Source: an uncultured Alistipes sp. (GTDB lineage: Bacteria; Bacteroidota; Bacteroidia; Bacteroidales; Rikenellaceae). Taken from it: a DNA stretch of 11,104 bases. The translations under genes were made by a program, and so were the position numbers. The stretch covers positions 1 to 11,104 of the forward strand of contig CAJUIE010000006.1 of NCBI GenBank assembly GCA_910586375.1. Reading direction: 5' to 3'. Below, piece after piece: positions 1 to 6,731 of the stretch. How positions within the stretch are numbered: the stretch's first letter is position 1; the number at the start of each line of letters is the position of its first letter. The notes under the pieces are model-generated. The model was not told where the DNA came from and made no database searches. It saw only the letters and a list, made by a program, of their open reading frames with translations.

Positions 1-1
1 C

Positions 2-961
2 TACGAGGATATTTTTCCGATACTGACCTCCTATCCCGAACTCGAAAATTACCTCTCGCCTTTCATGGATGCCTGGCAGGGCGGAGCACAGGATCAATTG
101 CAAGGGCAGATCGCCTCGGCTAAAATACCGCTCTCGCGCATGATCTCGCCCCAGCTCTACTGGGTGATGACCGGCAACGACTTCACGCTCGACATCAACA
201 ACCCCTCCGAACCGAAGATTCTGTGCGTGGGCAACAACCCCGACCGACAGAACATCTACTCGGCGGCTTTGGGACTCTACAACTCCCGGATCGTAAAACT
301 CATCAACAAAAAGGGACAGCTGAAGTCATCGGTCATCATCGACGAGCTACCTACGATTTATTTCCGCGGACTGGACAATCTTATCGCTACGGCCCGAAGC
401 AATAAGGTCGCTGTCTGTCTGGGATTTCAGGACTTCTCGCAGTTGGAGAGAGACTACGGCGACAAGGAGTCGAAAGTGATTCAGAATACCGTAGGCAACA
501 TCTTCTCCGGACAGGTCGTGGGCGACACGGCCAAAACGCTCTCCGAGCGTTTCGGAAAGATCGTGCAGGTGCGCGAATCCCGTTCGGTATCGTCGGAGAG
601 CGTCACGACATCGACCAATACGCAGCTCGACGCACTGATTCCGCCCTCGAAGATCGCAAACCTCACGCAAGGAACATTCGTAGGTGCCGTGGCGGACAAT
701 TTCGACCAGCGCATCGACCAGAAGATTTTCCATGCCCAGATCGTCGTGGACAATACGACGGTCGCAGCTCAAACGGCCATGCAACACCCCATTCCCGAAA
801 TATCGTCGTTCGTGGACGAGCGGGGCGACGACTGCATGGAGCGGATCATCCGGGAGAACTACTATCGGATTAAAACACAGGTCGCCCGAATCGTCGAATG
901 CGAGATCGCACGACTCGAAGCCGACCCCGAGCTGGCGAAGCTGCTGCCAAAGAAAAAGTAA
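2..961 (+). CDS. mobC: Type IV coupling protein, MobC/TraG/VirD4 family, C-terminal part
   Basis: This ATPase couples the relaxase-bound DNA strand to the conjugation channel at the inner membrane. The reading frame is open from base 2, so the gene starts upstream. The 319 visible codons are roughly the C-terminal half of a Bacteroidetes MobC-type protein, and the Walker A motif should lie outside the window. The Walker B segment is visible as a hydrophobic strand followed by DELPT (bases 341-355). After it come an ATARSNKVAV stretch and GFQDFSQL, with the glutamine usual in this ATPase class. A segment with NTVGNIFSGQ and TLSERFGK follows, typical of the family. The end is highly charged and closes with PKKK. 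The stop lies two bases from the stop of the opposite-strand gene. Family assignment is firm. The symbol follows Bacteroides usage, and TraG would be an equally fair label. Confidence 0.88.
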   Translation, partial: YEDIFPILTSYPELENYLSPFMDAWQGGAQDQLQGQIASAKIPLSRMISPQLYWVMTGNDFTLDINNPSEPKILCVGNNPDRQNIYSAALGLYNSRIVKLINKKGQLKSSVIIDELPTIYFRGLDNLIATARSNKVAVCLGFQDFSQLERDYGDKESKVIQNTVGNIFSGQVVGDTAKTLSERFGKIVQVRESRSVSSESVTTSTNTQLDALIPPSKIANLTQGTFVGAVADNFDQRIDQKIFHAQIVVDNTTVAAQTAMQHPIPEISSFVDERGDDCMERIIRENYYRIKTQVARIVECEIARLEADPELAKLLPKKK

Positions 962-963
962 GA

Positions 964-3474
964 TCAGAGATTGTCGAAGACATACACTTCGGGATCGGGA
1001 GATGCCCCGAACGATATCTCTCCGGATATGTTTATCTGAACTTGTTTTTGAAGGGCACGGTGTTTGGCTTCGTCCGTATCGTATTTTTCCAACCAACGAG
1101 GATTTTCATGGAGGATTTCCTGTATGAGGTCTTCATTTTGGTAGAGATTCGTTATTTCGACGTTTATTTCGCTAATACCTAATATTTTCGAAAAGTCAGC
1201 TTTCCGGAATAGAAATACTCTGCGCCCTCGGTCTGCGGAATCGAACGTGGAATAAATCGAAGTTCCCTTTCCGGTCGTTCCGACCAAATGAGCTTCTTTA
1301 CGGCCCCATTTGAAGTCCGGTTTATCTCCGAACCATTCGATCAGATTGCGGTAGTTGATGAACAACACAATCCAGGAATCATCCAGTTCGAAAATCTTAT
1401 CTCGAAGGTTCGACTTCGTAATCGGGCCTTCGGCAGGAGTGCGGAACCGAAGGCTTTGTTCGATGAAAAAGTCGATCTGACGAACTATCGGCTGGGCGAT
1501 AGAACGTTCGAAATCGATATAAATACCCGTATCGCCGTCTGCTAAAAACGATTTCTCGATCAAGATTTTATAACCGACCGCGCGCGCAAGCGGTAATGCG
1601 GTATCTGTATTTTTCTTCAGAATACTTGTCCAAATAGAATTGCTTTGTATTTGTTGAAGGACGGCATTTTTGAATCTTTCGATCTTTTCCGAAGATAACT
1701 GCTGTGTTTCTATTAGACGGGTTATTCTATCTTGGATTTCTTCATCGAATACGCGCAATTCATTTTTGGCAGCGCCCAGCTGCTCCTCCGTGAGGCCGCA
1801 CGCAGTCACAGTATCGGTTCTGAATTTGTTTAATTCCTGCTGCATCTCCTTGATGCAATATCTATAATGCTCCAATTGCTGCTTATTATCGTGACCATTA
1901 TAGTTAAAGTGTTCTTTATGGCTCGATTTACATGCTAAAAGTGAGACGAATTTCTTGAACCAATATTGACCGTCGTTATGATCCTCCCATATGTGATGAA
2001 ATAGGCTCTCCAACGCATAAGATTCGGCATAGAGTTTCAGCAATATATTGAGGTCGTGGGGGATGATGTCCGAATTGAGATAAAATGACCTCCCATCTTT
2101 AGGTTGATTATAATTCAAAATATATTCGATATAGTCATAACGTTTTTTGAAAAGGCAATAAGCCCCCAAGATAATAACTACTAAACGGATGTGATTGTAT
2201 TTATAGTGATATTGGATATATTTTTGGAGATCCTGTTTTAACGATTCATTCCGCGTTTTTTCTGCGATTCTCTCTTCAAGATTCTTTAATTCAGACCAAG
2301 AAAAAATGAGAGATAAGGTATTCTTGATTTTGTATTTTTGGGCTTTTAAATTTCGATCAGGAATGTGAGATATAGGACTTTCCAGATACCAAATTCCATC
2401 TATGGTATGGGCAATGAATGAGTTGAAAACAGGCCTGTTGCCATTCTGAATAACGACAGCCATAACCTCTAAAAGCTGTTCATCGAGCAGGTCCAATATT
2501 TCTATAGAAAAAACGCCGCTCGAGAGCATATTCATGTACCACCGCCAAGGTACGACTTTGCAATAAGGAATACTTCGAACATCTCGGACGGTCAAATTTC
2601 TGGTTATGCGTTGATAGAGATAAATAAGAGGCCGGTAAATAATTGTAGCGTGAGATTTAACATGGGGCAGGACTTCGTTCAGCACTCGATAATACTCCGC
2701 CAAGGCATTTTTTGCCGCATCCTCATTTTCCCGAAAGGATTTTTGCCAACAAAGATAAGCCGATTGATGGTATTTCTGGAACAATGCTTCCAGATTGTTT
2801 TTCAGTTCCGGATTGTTTTCGTAGCCTGACAAATTATTAAATACGCCCAAAATCAAGTCTGATTGCTTCTTTAGAATATCGATCAGATTAACGAACGACT
2901 CGGCTTTGAGTTTGGTGCATAGTATCTGATAATACATATCCATGTAGTCGAGATACTCGGCATTGGATATCTTGCAGTTCAACAGATTTTGCACTTTAGC
3001 GGTTATTTTTTCCAAAACAACGCTGTCCGTATTTATCGTATATTCCGAAAAAACGCTCCAAAAATTTCTGAAAACAACGAGCGCATAAACGCAAAGCACC
3101 ACAGCGGCAATTGCAATGATCCTTGAGATAATCATTGCTCCGGGGCTATTCTCCGAATATGAAAAAAAGAAAAATGCGATAATGATTCCGATGAGAATAG
3201 GAATCATATGCAACATTCGTTTGTAGGCCGGTTCTTCCCGAAAAATCGATGCTATATACTTATTGTTGTATACCGCCAAACGTTGAGCCGTATTACCTAT
3301 AATGATAGGAAGCGAGATGCTGATTGTTCCGATTAGGACAGCGACAATCGCGGCAATCAAATCGGTCGAAGGGCTGGTTTGGCCAACAAGAAACCACAGA
3401 CAAGGTCCGAAGACAATGCAAGCAGTGATTATACTTATAATTGTACAGGCGTTTTTCAATAAAAATTCTTGCAT
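964..3474 (-). CDS. Unrecognised 836-aa membrane protein, A/T-rich cargo gene
   Basis: I do not recognise this protein. Four hydrophobic stretches near residues 8-30, 38-60, 87-105 and 113-134 look like two pairs of membrane helices. The remaining 700 residues look soluble. Residues 150-460 are mostly helical and rich in Tyr, Leu and Lys. A likely coiled coil spans about 540-610 (charged heptad-like, Gln/Glu-rich). The last part, about 645-790, alternates strands and helices and has conserved-looking aromatic and charged residues (NYRNLIEWFGDKPDFKWGRKE). No P-loop, nuclease, protease or cyclase signature is evident. The gene is much richer in A/T than its neighbours: bases 2161-2220 hold 19 G/C of 60, against 40 of 60 in 7321-7380. 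It is convergent with the coupling-protein gene. This suggests recent acquisition as cargo. A stand-alone defence or membrane-stress role is possible but unproven. The start is supported by the hydrophobic N-terminus and an upstream promoter candidate. Confidence 0.85.
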   Translation of the reverse strand: MQEFLLKNACTIISIITACIVFGPCLWFLVGQTSPSTDLIAAIVAVLIGTISISLPIIIGNTAQRLAVYNNKYIASIFREEPAYKRMLHMIPILIGIIIAFFFFSYSENSPGAMIISRIIAIAAVVLCVYALVVFRNFWSVFSEYTINTDSVVLEKITAKVQNLLNCKISNAEYLDYMDMYYQILCTKLKAESFVNLIDILKKQSDLILGVFNNLSGYENNPELKNNLEALFQKYHQSAYLCWQKSFRENEDAAKNALAEYYRVLNEVLPHVKSHATIIYRPLIYLYQRITRNLTVRDVRSIPYCKVVPWRWYMNMLSSGVFSIEILDLLDEQLLEVMAVVIQNGNRPVFNSFIAHTIDGIWYLESPISHIPDRNLKAQKYKIKNTLSLIFSWSELKNLEERIAEKTRNESLKQDLQKYIQYHYKYNHIRLVVIILGAYCLFKKRYDYIEYILNYNQPKDGRSFYLNSDIIPHDLNILLKLYAESYALESLFHHIWEDHNDGQYWFKKFVSLLACKSSHKEHFNYNGHDNKQQLEHYRYCIKEMQQELNKFRTDTVTACGLTEEQLGAAKNELRVFDEEIQDRITRLIETQQLSSEKIERFKNAVLQQIQSNSIWTSILKKNTDTALPLARAVGYKILIEKSFLADGDTGIYIDFERSIAQPIVRQIDFFIEQSLRFRTPAEGPITKSNLRDKIFELDDSWIVLFINYRNLIEWFGDKPDFKWGRKEAHLVGTTGKGTSIYSTFDSADRGRRVFLFRKADFSKILGISEINVEITNLYQNEDLIQEILHENPRWLEKYDTDEAKHRALQKQVQINISGEISFGASPDPEVYVFDNL

Positions 3475-3808
3475 GTGAAGGTATGTTTCATATTGGGATT
3501 TTAAAATTAGGAATAAAAAGTTTATTCAGCAACATTTTTTAGCGCACAAGTCCGACTTCCTGCTTTATGACGGTTGCCGCTCTTACGCAGACTATGAACC
3601 TACAAAAATATATCGATTGAAGATTGGTTATACTTGAATTGTAATCGAGGAGTTTTGCAGAGCACCCCAGGAGAAAGGTCGGATTTTTTATTGTTCGGGG
3701 AGCTTCGACCGGCCCTATGCGGTCTTGGGCGGACGGGCGGAATCAACTGGTGTGCAGGGCTCTATCTTCGCGGCATGGAACATTGTCTCACTTAAAATTA
3801 TTCATGTC
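3475..3808. other. Divergent intergenic region between the 836-aa gene and the DUF4099/DUF3945 gene
   Basis: This 334-base stretch holds no recognisable gene. The left half (to about 3660) is A/T-rich, like the minus-strand gene. The right half (from about 3700) is G/C-rich, like the plus-strand genes, so the composition boundary falls inside it. It must hold the promoter of the minus-strand gene and perhaps one for the plus-strand pair. A plus-strand match to the Bacteroidetes -7 box (TATACTTG, 3629-3636, one mismatch to TAnnTTTG) lacks a good -33 partner. An exact minus-strand -7 match (3610-3603) also lacks a partner. Short inverted repeats lie at 3677-3724. The plus-strand frame is open from 3725, but that upstream extension looks non-coding. 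Confidence 0.6.
3502..3532 (-). promoter_or_regulatory. Candidate Bacteroidetes-type promoter of the 836-aa gene
   Basis: Reading the minus strand, TTG (complement of 3530-3532) is followed after 20 bases by TAATTTTA (complement of 3502-3509). This has one mismatch to the known Bacteroidetes -7 consensus TAnnTTTG, at close to the expected distance from the -33 element. Transcription would start roughly 20 bases before the ATG at 3474. The region is A/T-rich, so a chance match is possible. An alternative exact -7 box at 3610-3603 would give a leader of about 130 bases. Confidence 0.33.
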
Positions 3809-5095
3809 ATGTCCGCAGAGAATCAACAACCGCAGCCTTTGCAGGCTCCCGAGCAGTCCGATCCCCGCTACAAGGAAACGCTTCTGCTTTATAACGAGCA
3901 GAACGGCGCCGTGGAGGCCGTCTCCGACCTCAGGCAAGATGGTAATCAGTACAAAGTCACGACGACGCAGCCGCTGACGGCGCATAAGCCGGCTTTTTAC
4001 GAGCTTCGCAACAGCAGCTTCGTCGCCGCCTTCATCGCGGGCTTCAAGTCCCAGGAAAATGCGCGTCCGCTGCGTTTTCTGAAGGTCGCGGCCGATAAGG
4101 CCAGCGACGTGGCGCAAGCCCTGCTGCGTCTTCAGGACAACCCCAAGGACGAGCAGGGTCTCAAGGCGCTGCGTGCGCATACGGTCACGTCGCACCAACT
4201 GGAAAAGGTGCGTTTCGACACCGCCGACCTGAAGTTGAAGGAGCTCAAGGAGCTGGGCATCATCGTCACGCCTCAGGAGCTGGAGGCGATGAAGCTGGGA
4301 CTTCCGACCAAGGAGCTGCACGACGTGCAGCTGAAGATCGGCGATCTGGTCGTTACGGGGCAGTTCGCACTGCACCCTTATCGGGATTTGAACGGCGATG
4401 TGCAGGTAGGGCTTCAGAGTGCGCTGGCGCATCCGGAGTTCAACCGGGAGGAGTATCGAATGATCTTCTCCTCCAGCGACAAGGAACAGATGGCTGCCGG
4501 GAAGACTCCCGACCGGCTTTATCAACTTCCCCATCCGATCACCGGGGAGAAGCAGTGGTGCTTCGCCACGCTGAATCCCACGACCAATCGCTTGGCTATA
4601 GTTCCCAAATCGGAGGTCAAGCAACCCCTTTATTTCAACGGCGTACGTCTGAACGAGGCCCAGCAGGATGTACTGGCTACGGGCGGCCGCGTACAACTCG
4701 AAGGGTGTACGATGTTCAACAACGACAACACCTTCTCCGGGAAAATGAGTTTCGACGTCATGTCCCGGGAGTATAAAATGACCGATTACGTCTTCAGCCG
4801 GCCTTATATCTCGCCGTCGCTCGATCAACAGCTGGACGACCGGCAGCGTGCGGCGCTCCTTTCGCCCGAGGGTCTGGACTGCTCCAAAGAGCAGGAACAC
4901 CCCATCAAGGGTAAAAACGGCAAGGTGCTGAGCTGCCTTCTGCGTATGGACCCCAAGTCGAACAGCGTCGTTTATGACTTCTCGAATCTGCGGCGTCAGG
5001 AGCAGCAGAACCGCAGCCAGCAGCAGGACGCGGCCAAGGCGCAGGCTCCGGCATCCGAGGCTGCGGAAAAGCCCTCGCGCGGCCGTAAACGTTAG
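3809..5095 (+). CDS. DUF4099/DUF3945 domain protein of conjugative elements
   Basis: This soluble protein of unknown biochemical role is found in Bacteroidetes mobile elements, often near topoisomerase, DUF1896 and mobilisation genes. I take the ATG at 3809 (MSAENQQPQP), giving 428 residues. The frame is open from an ATG at 3725, but the extra 28 residues look unlike a protein start and lie in leader sequence. Residues 20-110 form an N-terminal module with YNEQNGAVEAV and a helical FVAAFIAGF stretch. Residues about 135-220 fit DUF4099: a KELKELGI helix, a block leading to LKIGDLVVTGQFALHPYRD, then the NGDVQV turn. Residues about 225-330 fit DUF3945: the GKTPDRLYQLPHPITGE block, then VRLNEAQQDVLATGG and a strand-rich tail. 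The C-terminus (397-428) is Gln-, Ala- and Arg-rich and probably disordered. It is followed after 9 bases by the DUF1896 gene, so the two are likely co-transcribed. Domain names come from remembered family patterns. Confidence 0.82.
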   Translation: MSAENQQPQPLQAPEQSDPRYKETLLLYNEQNGAVEAVSDLRQDGNQYKVTTTQPLTAHKPAFYELRNSSFVAAFIAGFKSQENARPLRFLKVAADKASDVAQALLRLQDNPKDEQGLKALRAHTVTSHQLEKVRFDTADLKLKELKELGIIVTPQELEAMKLGLPTKELHDVQLKIGDLVVTGQFALHPYRDLNGDVQVGLQSALAHPEFNREEYRMIFSSSDKEQMAAGKTPDRLYQLPHPITGEKQWCFATLNPTTNRLAIVPKSEVKQPLYFNGVRLNEAQQDVLATGGRVQLEGCTMFNNDNTFSGKMSFDVMSREYKMTDYVFSRPYISPSLDQQLDDRQRAALLSPEGLDCSKEQEHPIKGKNGKVLSCLLRMDPKSNSVVYDFSNLRRQEQQNRSQQQDAAKAQAPASEAAEKPSRGRKR

Positions 5096-5104
5096 GCCGC
5101 GGTT

Positions 5105-5617
5105 ATGGATAGACCCGATGAAAAGTGGTTTCAGGAGCGCCTCGAAGCCTTTCTGCGGGAGCGTCACCCACAAAAGAACCTGCGCTCGCTCGCCTTAGCA
5201 CGTCGCAGCCGCCTGGCTGCCGAGAAGTATCTGACGAGTCTGGGGTGCGGACAAGGGCCCGAACAGGCCCTGCGGCGGGCCGATAAAATCCTGTTCGGAG
5301 GGTTGCTCTTCTCGCCTTACGATACCGTGCGGCTGATTCTGGAGACGGATTATCCCGCCATTGAAGAGTGCCGGCGCCACAACGTCACCCTGGCATTGCT
5401 GCGACGCTGTCGTTCGATCTTTAGGACTTATGACCTCGGCGACGACTTCGCCGAGCGTCCCGAGTTCCGCCGCCTCAAGGAGAAGCTGCGCCTGGGCATC
5501 CGCAACTGGATCGACGAAAACGGAGTTCCGGGGTACCGCAGCCCGACAAGTCAGGCAGCGTCTCCGATGCCGTATTCGCGGCGTCCGAAATACGTCAAGC
5601 GCAAAAAGCGTATATAA
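5105..5617 (+). CDS. DUF1896 family protein
   Basis: This small, very basic helical protein has 170 residues. From family knowledge, DUF1896 proteins are restricted to Bacteroidetes and sit in conjugative-element clusters. Their function is unknown. The diagnostic segment is residues 8-80: an amphipathic helix with WFQERLEAFLRERHP, then RSRLAAEKYLTSLGCGQGPEQALRRADKILF (in pieces), then GLLFSPYDTVRLILE. The family's usual 'F..GL.FS.YDT' pattern is clear. A second helical part (84-138) follows. The C-terminal 25 residues are Ser/Pro- and then Lys/Arg-rich, which could contact nucleic acid (inference). The start lies 9 bases after the DUF4099/DUF3945 stop and has no obvious Shine-Dalgarno site, so translational coupling is likely. 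The fimbrillin gene begins only 28 bases downstream. Confidence 0.83.
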   Translation: MDRPDEKWFQERLEAFLRERHPQKNLRSLALARRSRLAAEKYLTSLGCGQGPEQALRRADKILFGGLLFSPYDTVRLILETDYPAIEECRRHNVTLALLRRCRSIFRTYDLGDDFAERPEFRRLKEKLRLGIRNWIDENGVPGYRSPTSQAASPMPYSRRPKYVKRKKRI

Positions 5618-5645
5618 TTTTTTCACCTTTTAATCATTCCAAGTT

Positions 5646-6671
5646 ATGAAAAACCTTCTTTTTGCCGCTGCGGCCCTGACCGCAGCCCTGTTCGCCTCGT
5701 GCGACAAAACCGACGACACCATCGCACCGACGCCCGTAGATACGGACGATGCCCGGGTGACGATCACCTTGGCCGACGATGCTTCGACGCGGGCCTTCTT
5801 CGATGAAACGGCCGAGGCCGAAGCGTGGGAGAAATCCTTGTCGTCGCTCGCGGTCTTCGCCTTCGACAATGCCGGTTCGCTGATTATCCGCCGCGACTTT
5901 ACGACTGCGGAGCTCACGGCTCGTTCGGCAACCTTCTCGCTCCCGAAATCCGCGGCCGGCACGTCGTGCTCGTTCTATGCCGTGGCGAACTTCGACGCCT
6001 CGTCGGCCAAGACCCAGGCGGCCCTTACGGCGATGGTCGAAAACGCGGCCGCTTCGTATAACGGCACCTTCGCCGAGGTGTCGGCCAAGGCCCTGCGCCC
6101 GGGCGGTTTCGTGATGTCGGGCATGAAGACGCAGACGATCGGCGCCGTGAACTCCACGACCAACGTGGGTATCGCCTTGAAACGCACCGTCGCCAAGGTA
6201 GCCTTGCAAACGACTGTCGATGCCTCCTTCGCCCGGAAGTACGGCGGGTCGCTCACGATCAACTCCGTGAAGCTGTCGAAAGCCGCTGCGCAGTCGCTCG
6301 TCGTGGCCGGCAGCACCCCTTCGCCCGGTGCTATGACCTACACCCATACGCAGACGCCCGCGGCAGCATCGTCGGCCTTCAACAACCTCTTTTACATCTA
6401 TGAAAACGGAGCTCTTACGGCCGGGAACCGCGTGCTGCTGGAGATCAACGCTACCTACGACATGGACGGCAATGCCGCGACCGCGGACGACCGTTCGGAG
6501 GTGACCTACTCGATCGAGCTTGCGGGCAAGGCGGCCGGCGAGATCGTCCGCAACGGCTGCTACCGCATCGCGGCCAACATCACCGGTCTGGTGGGCCAGG
6601 AGTGCGCCGTGTCGATTACCGTCGCCGACTGGGAGACGCCGCAAACCCAAACCGTTACGCTGGGCGCCTAA
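5646..6671 (+). CDS. Fimbrillin-like lipoprotein (Mfa1/FimA-type), probable major pilus subunit
   Basis: This is a probable structural subunit of a type V (FimA/Mfa1-like) surface fimbria. Such subunits are exported as lipoproteins, processed at an arginine, and polymerised by strand exchange outside the outer membrane. Residues 1-19 form a lipoprotein signal with lipobox LFASC (Cys19). Acidic residues after Cys19 fit a Bacteroidetes surface-export signal. STRAFF places a candidate protease site at Arg49/Ala50, where FimA is similarly cut before Ala-Phe. Residues 62-115 hold the N-terminal domain start (LAVFAFDNAG, then CSFYAVANF). GGFVMSG (153-159) and LKRTVAKVAL (178-187) are typical fimbrillin core motifs. 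FYIYENG (249-255), NGCYRI (303-308) and VADW near the end fit the C-terminal domain. Length is normal for the family. No promoter is clear in the 28-base gap. A strong terminator follows the stop. Confidence 0.85.
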   Translation: MKNLLFAAAALTAALFASCDKTDDTIAPTPVDTDDARVTITLADDASTRAFFDETAEAEAWEKSLSSLAVFAFDNAGSLIIRRDFTTAELTARSATFSLPKSAAGTSCSFYAVANFDASSAKTQAALTAMVENAAASYNGTFAEVSAKALRPGGFVMSGMKTQTIGAVNSTTNVGIALKRTVAKVALQTTVDASFARKYGGSLTINSVKLSKAAAQSLVVAGSTPSPGAMTYTHTQTPAAASSAFNNLFYIYENGALTAGNRVLLEINATYDMDGNAATADDRSEVTYSIELAGKAAGEIVRNGCYRIAANITGLVGQECAVSITVADWETPQTQTVTLGA

Positions 6672-6686
6672 TCCGAACGTTGTTTC

Positions 6687-6722
6687 GGGCCTCGCTCCGA
6701 TTGCCGGGCGGGGCCCTTTTTT
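6687..6722 (+). terminator. Strong intrinsic terminator inside the fimbrial gene cluster
   Basis: A 9-base-pair stem pairs GGGCCTCGC (6687-6695) with GCGGGGCCC (6708-6716), with one G-T wobble. The loop can close further through CCG/CGG (6697-6699 with 6705-6707), separated by one unpaired T. Six T residues follow immediately (6717-6722). It lies 15 bases after the fimbrillin stop and 9 bases before the next start. It would end most transcripts after the major-subunit gene while letting a fraction read into the accessory genes. Confidence 0.85.
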
Positions 6723-6731
6723 CTTGAAATT

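Larger units (their letters stand above)
1..5617. mobile_element. Fragment of a Bacteroidetes integrative and conjugative element
   Basis: A coupling-protein gene, a DUF4099/DUF3945 gene and a DUF1896 gene lie together on the plus strand. From family knowledge, all three recur in CTnDOT-like and related conjugative elements of Bacteroidetes. An A/T-rich gene on the opposite strand interrupts them, as cargo genes often do. No integrase, relaxase, att site or oriT is visible, so neither end of the element can be placed. The right limit given is only the end of the last backbone-type gene. The element may extend through the fimbrial genes and beyond the window. Confidence 0.6.

Noticed and set aside
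975..991. CGAAG/CTTCG hairpin near the convergent gene ends as a terminator
   Set aside because: The stem is only 5 bp with a 7-base loop, lies within coding sequence of the minus-strand gene, and has no T-run on either strand.
1261..1281. GTTGKGT (residues 732-738) of the 836-aa protein as a nucleotide-binding P-loop
   Set aside because: The Walker A pattern needs Gly, four residues, then Gly-Lys-Ser/Thr. Here the Lys is followed by Gly and the first Gly is missing at the right distance.
3725..3808. Earlier ATG giving 28 extra N-terminal residues to the DUF4099/DUF3945 protein
   Set aside because: The extension sits partly next to a hairpin in leader sequence and does not resemble a domain start. 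MSAENQQPQP at 3809 is a natural beginning.
3788..5173. Minus-strand open frame (461 codons) opposite the DUF4099/DUF3945 gene
   Set aside because: The plus-strand protein fits known domains over its length. The antisense product is a low-complexity Leu/Arg-rich translation.
5590..5622. Hairpin ATACG/CGTAT followed by a T-run at the end of the DUF1896 gene as a terminator
   Set aside because: The stem is 5 bp, A/T-containing and has a 14-base loop, so it is too weak to call. The T-run alone may be the A/T-rich leader of the fimbrillin gene.
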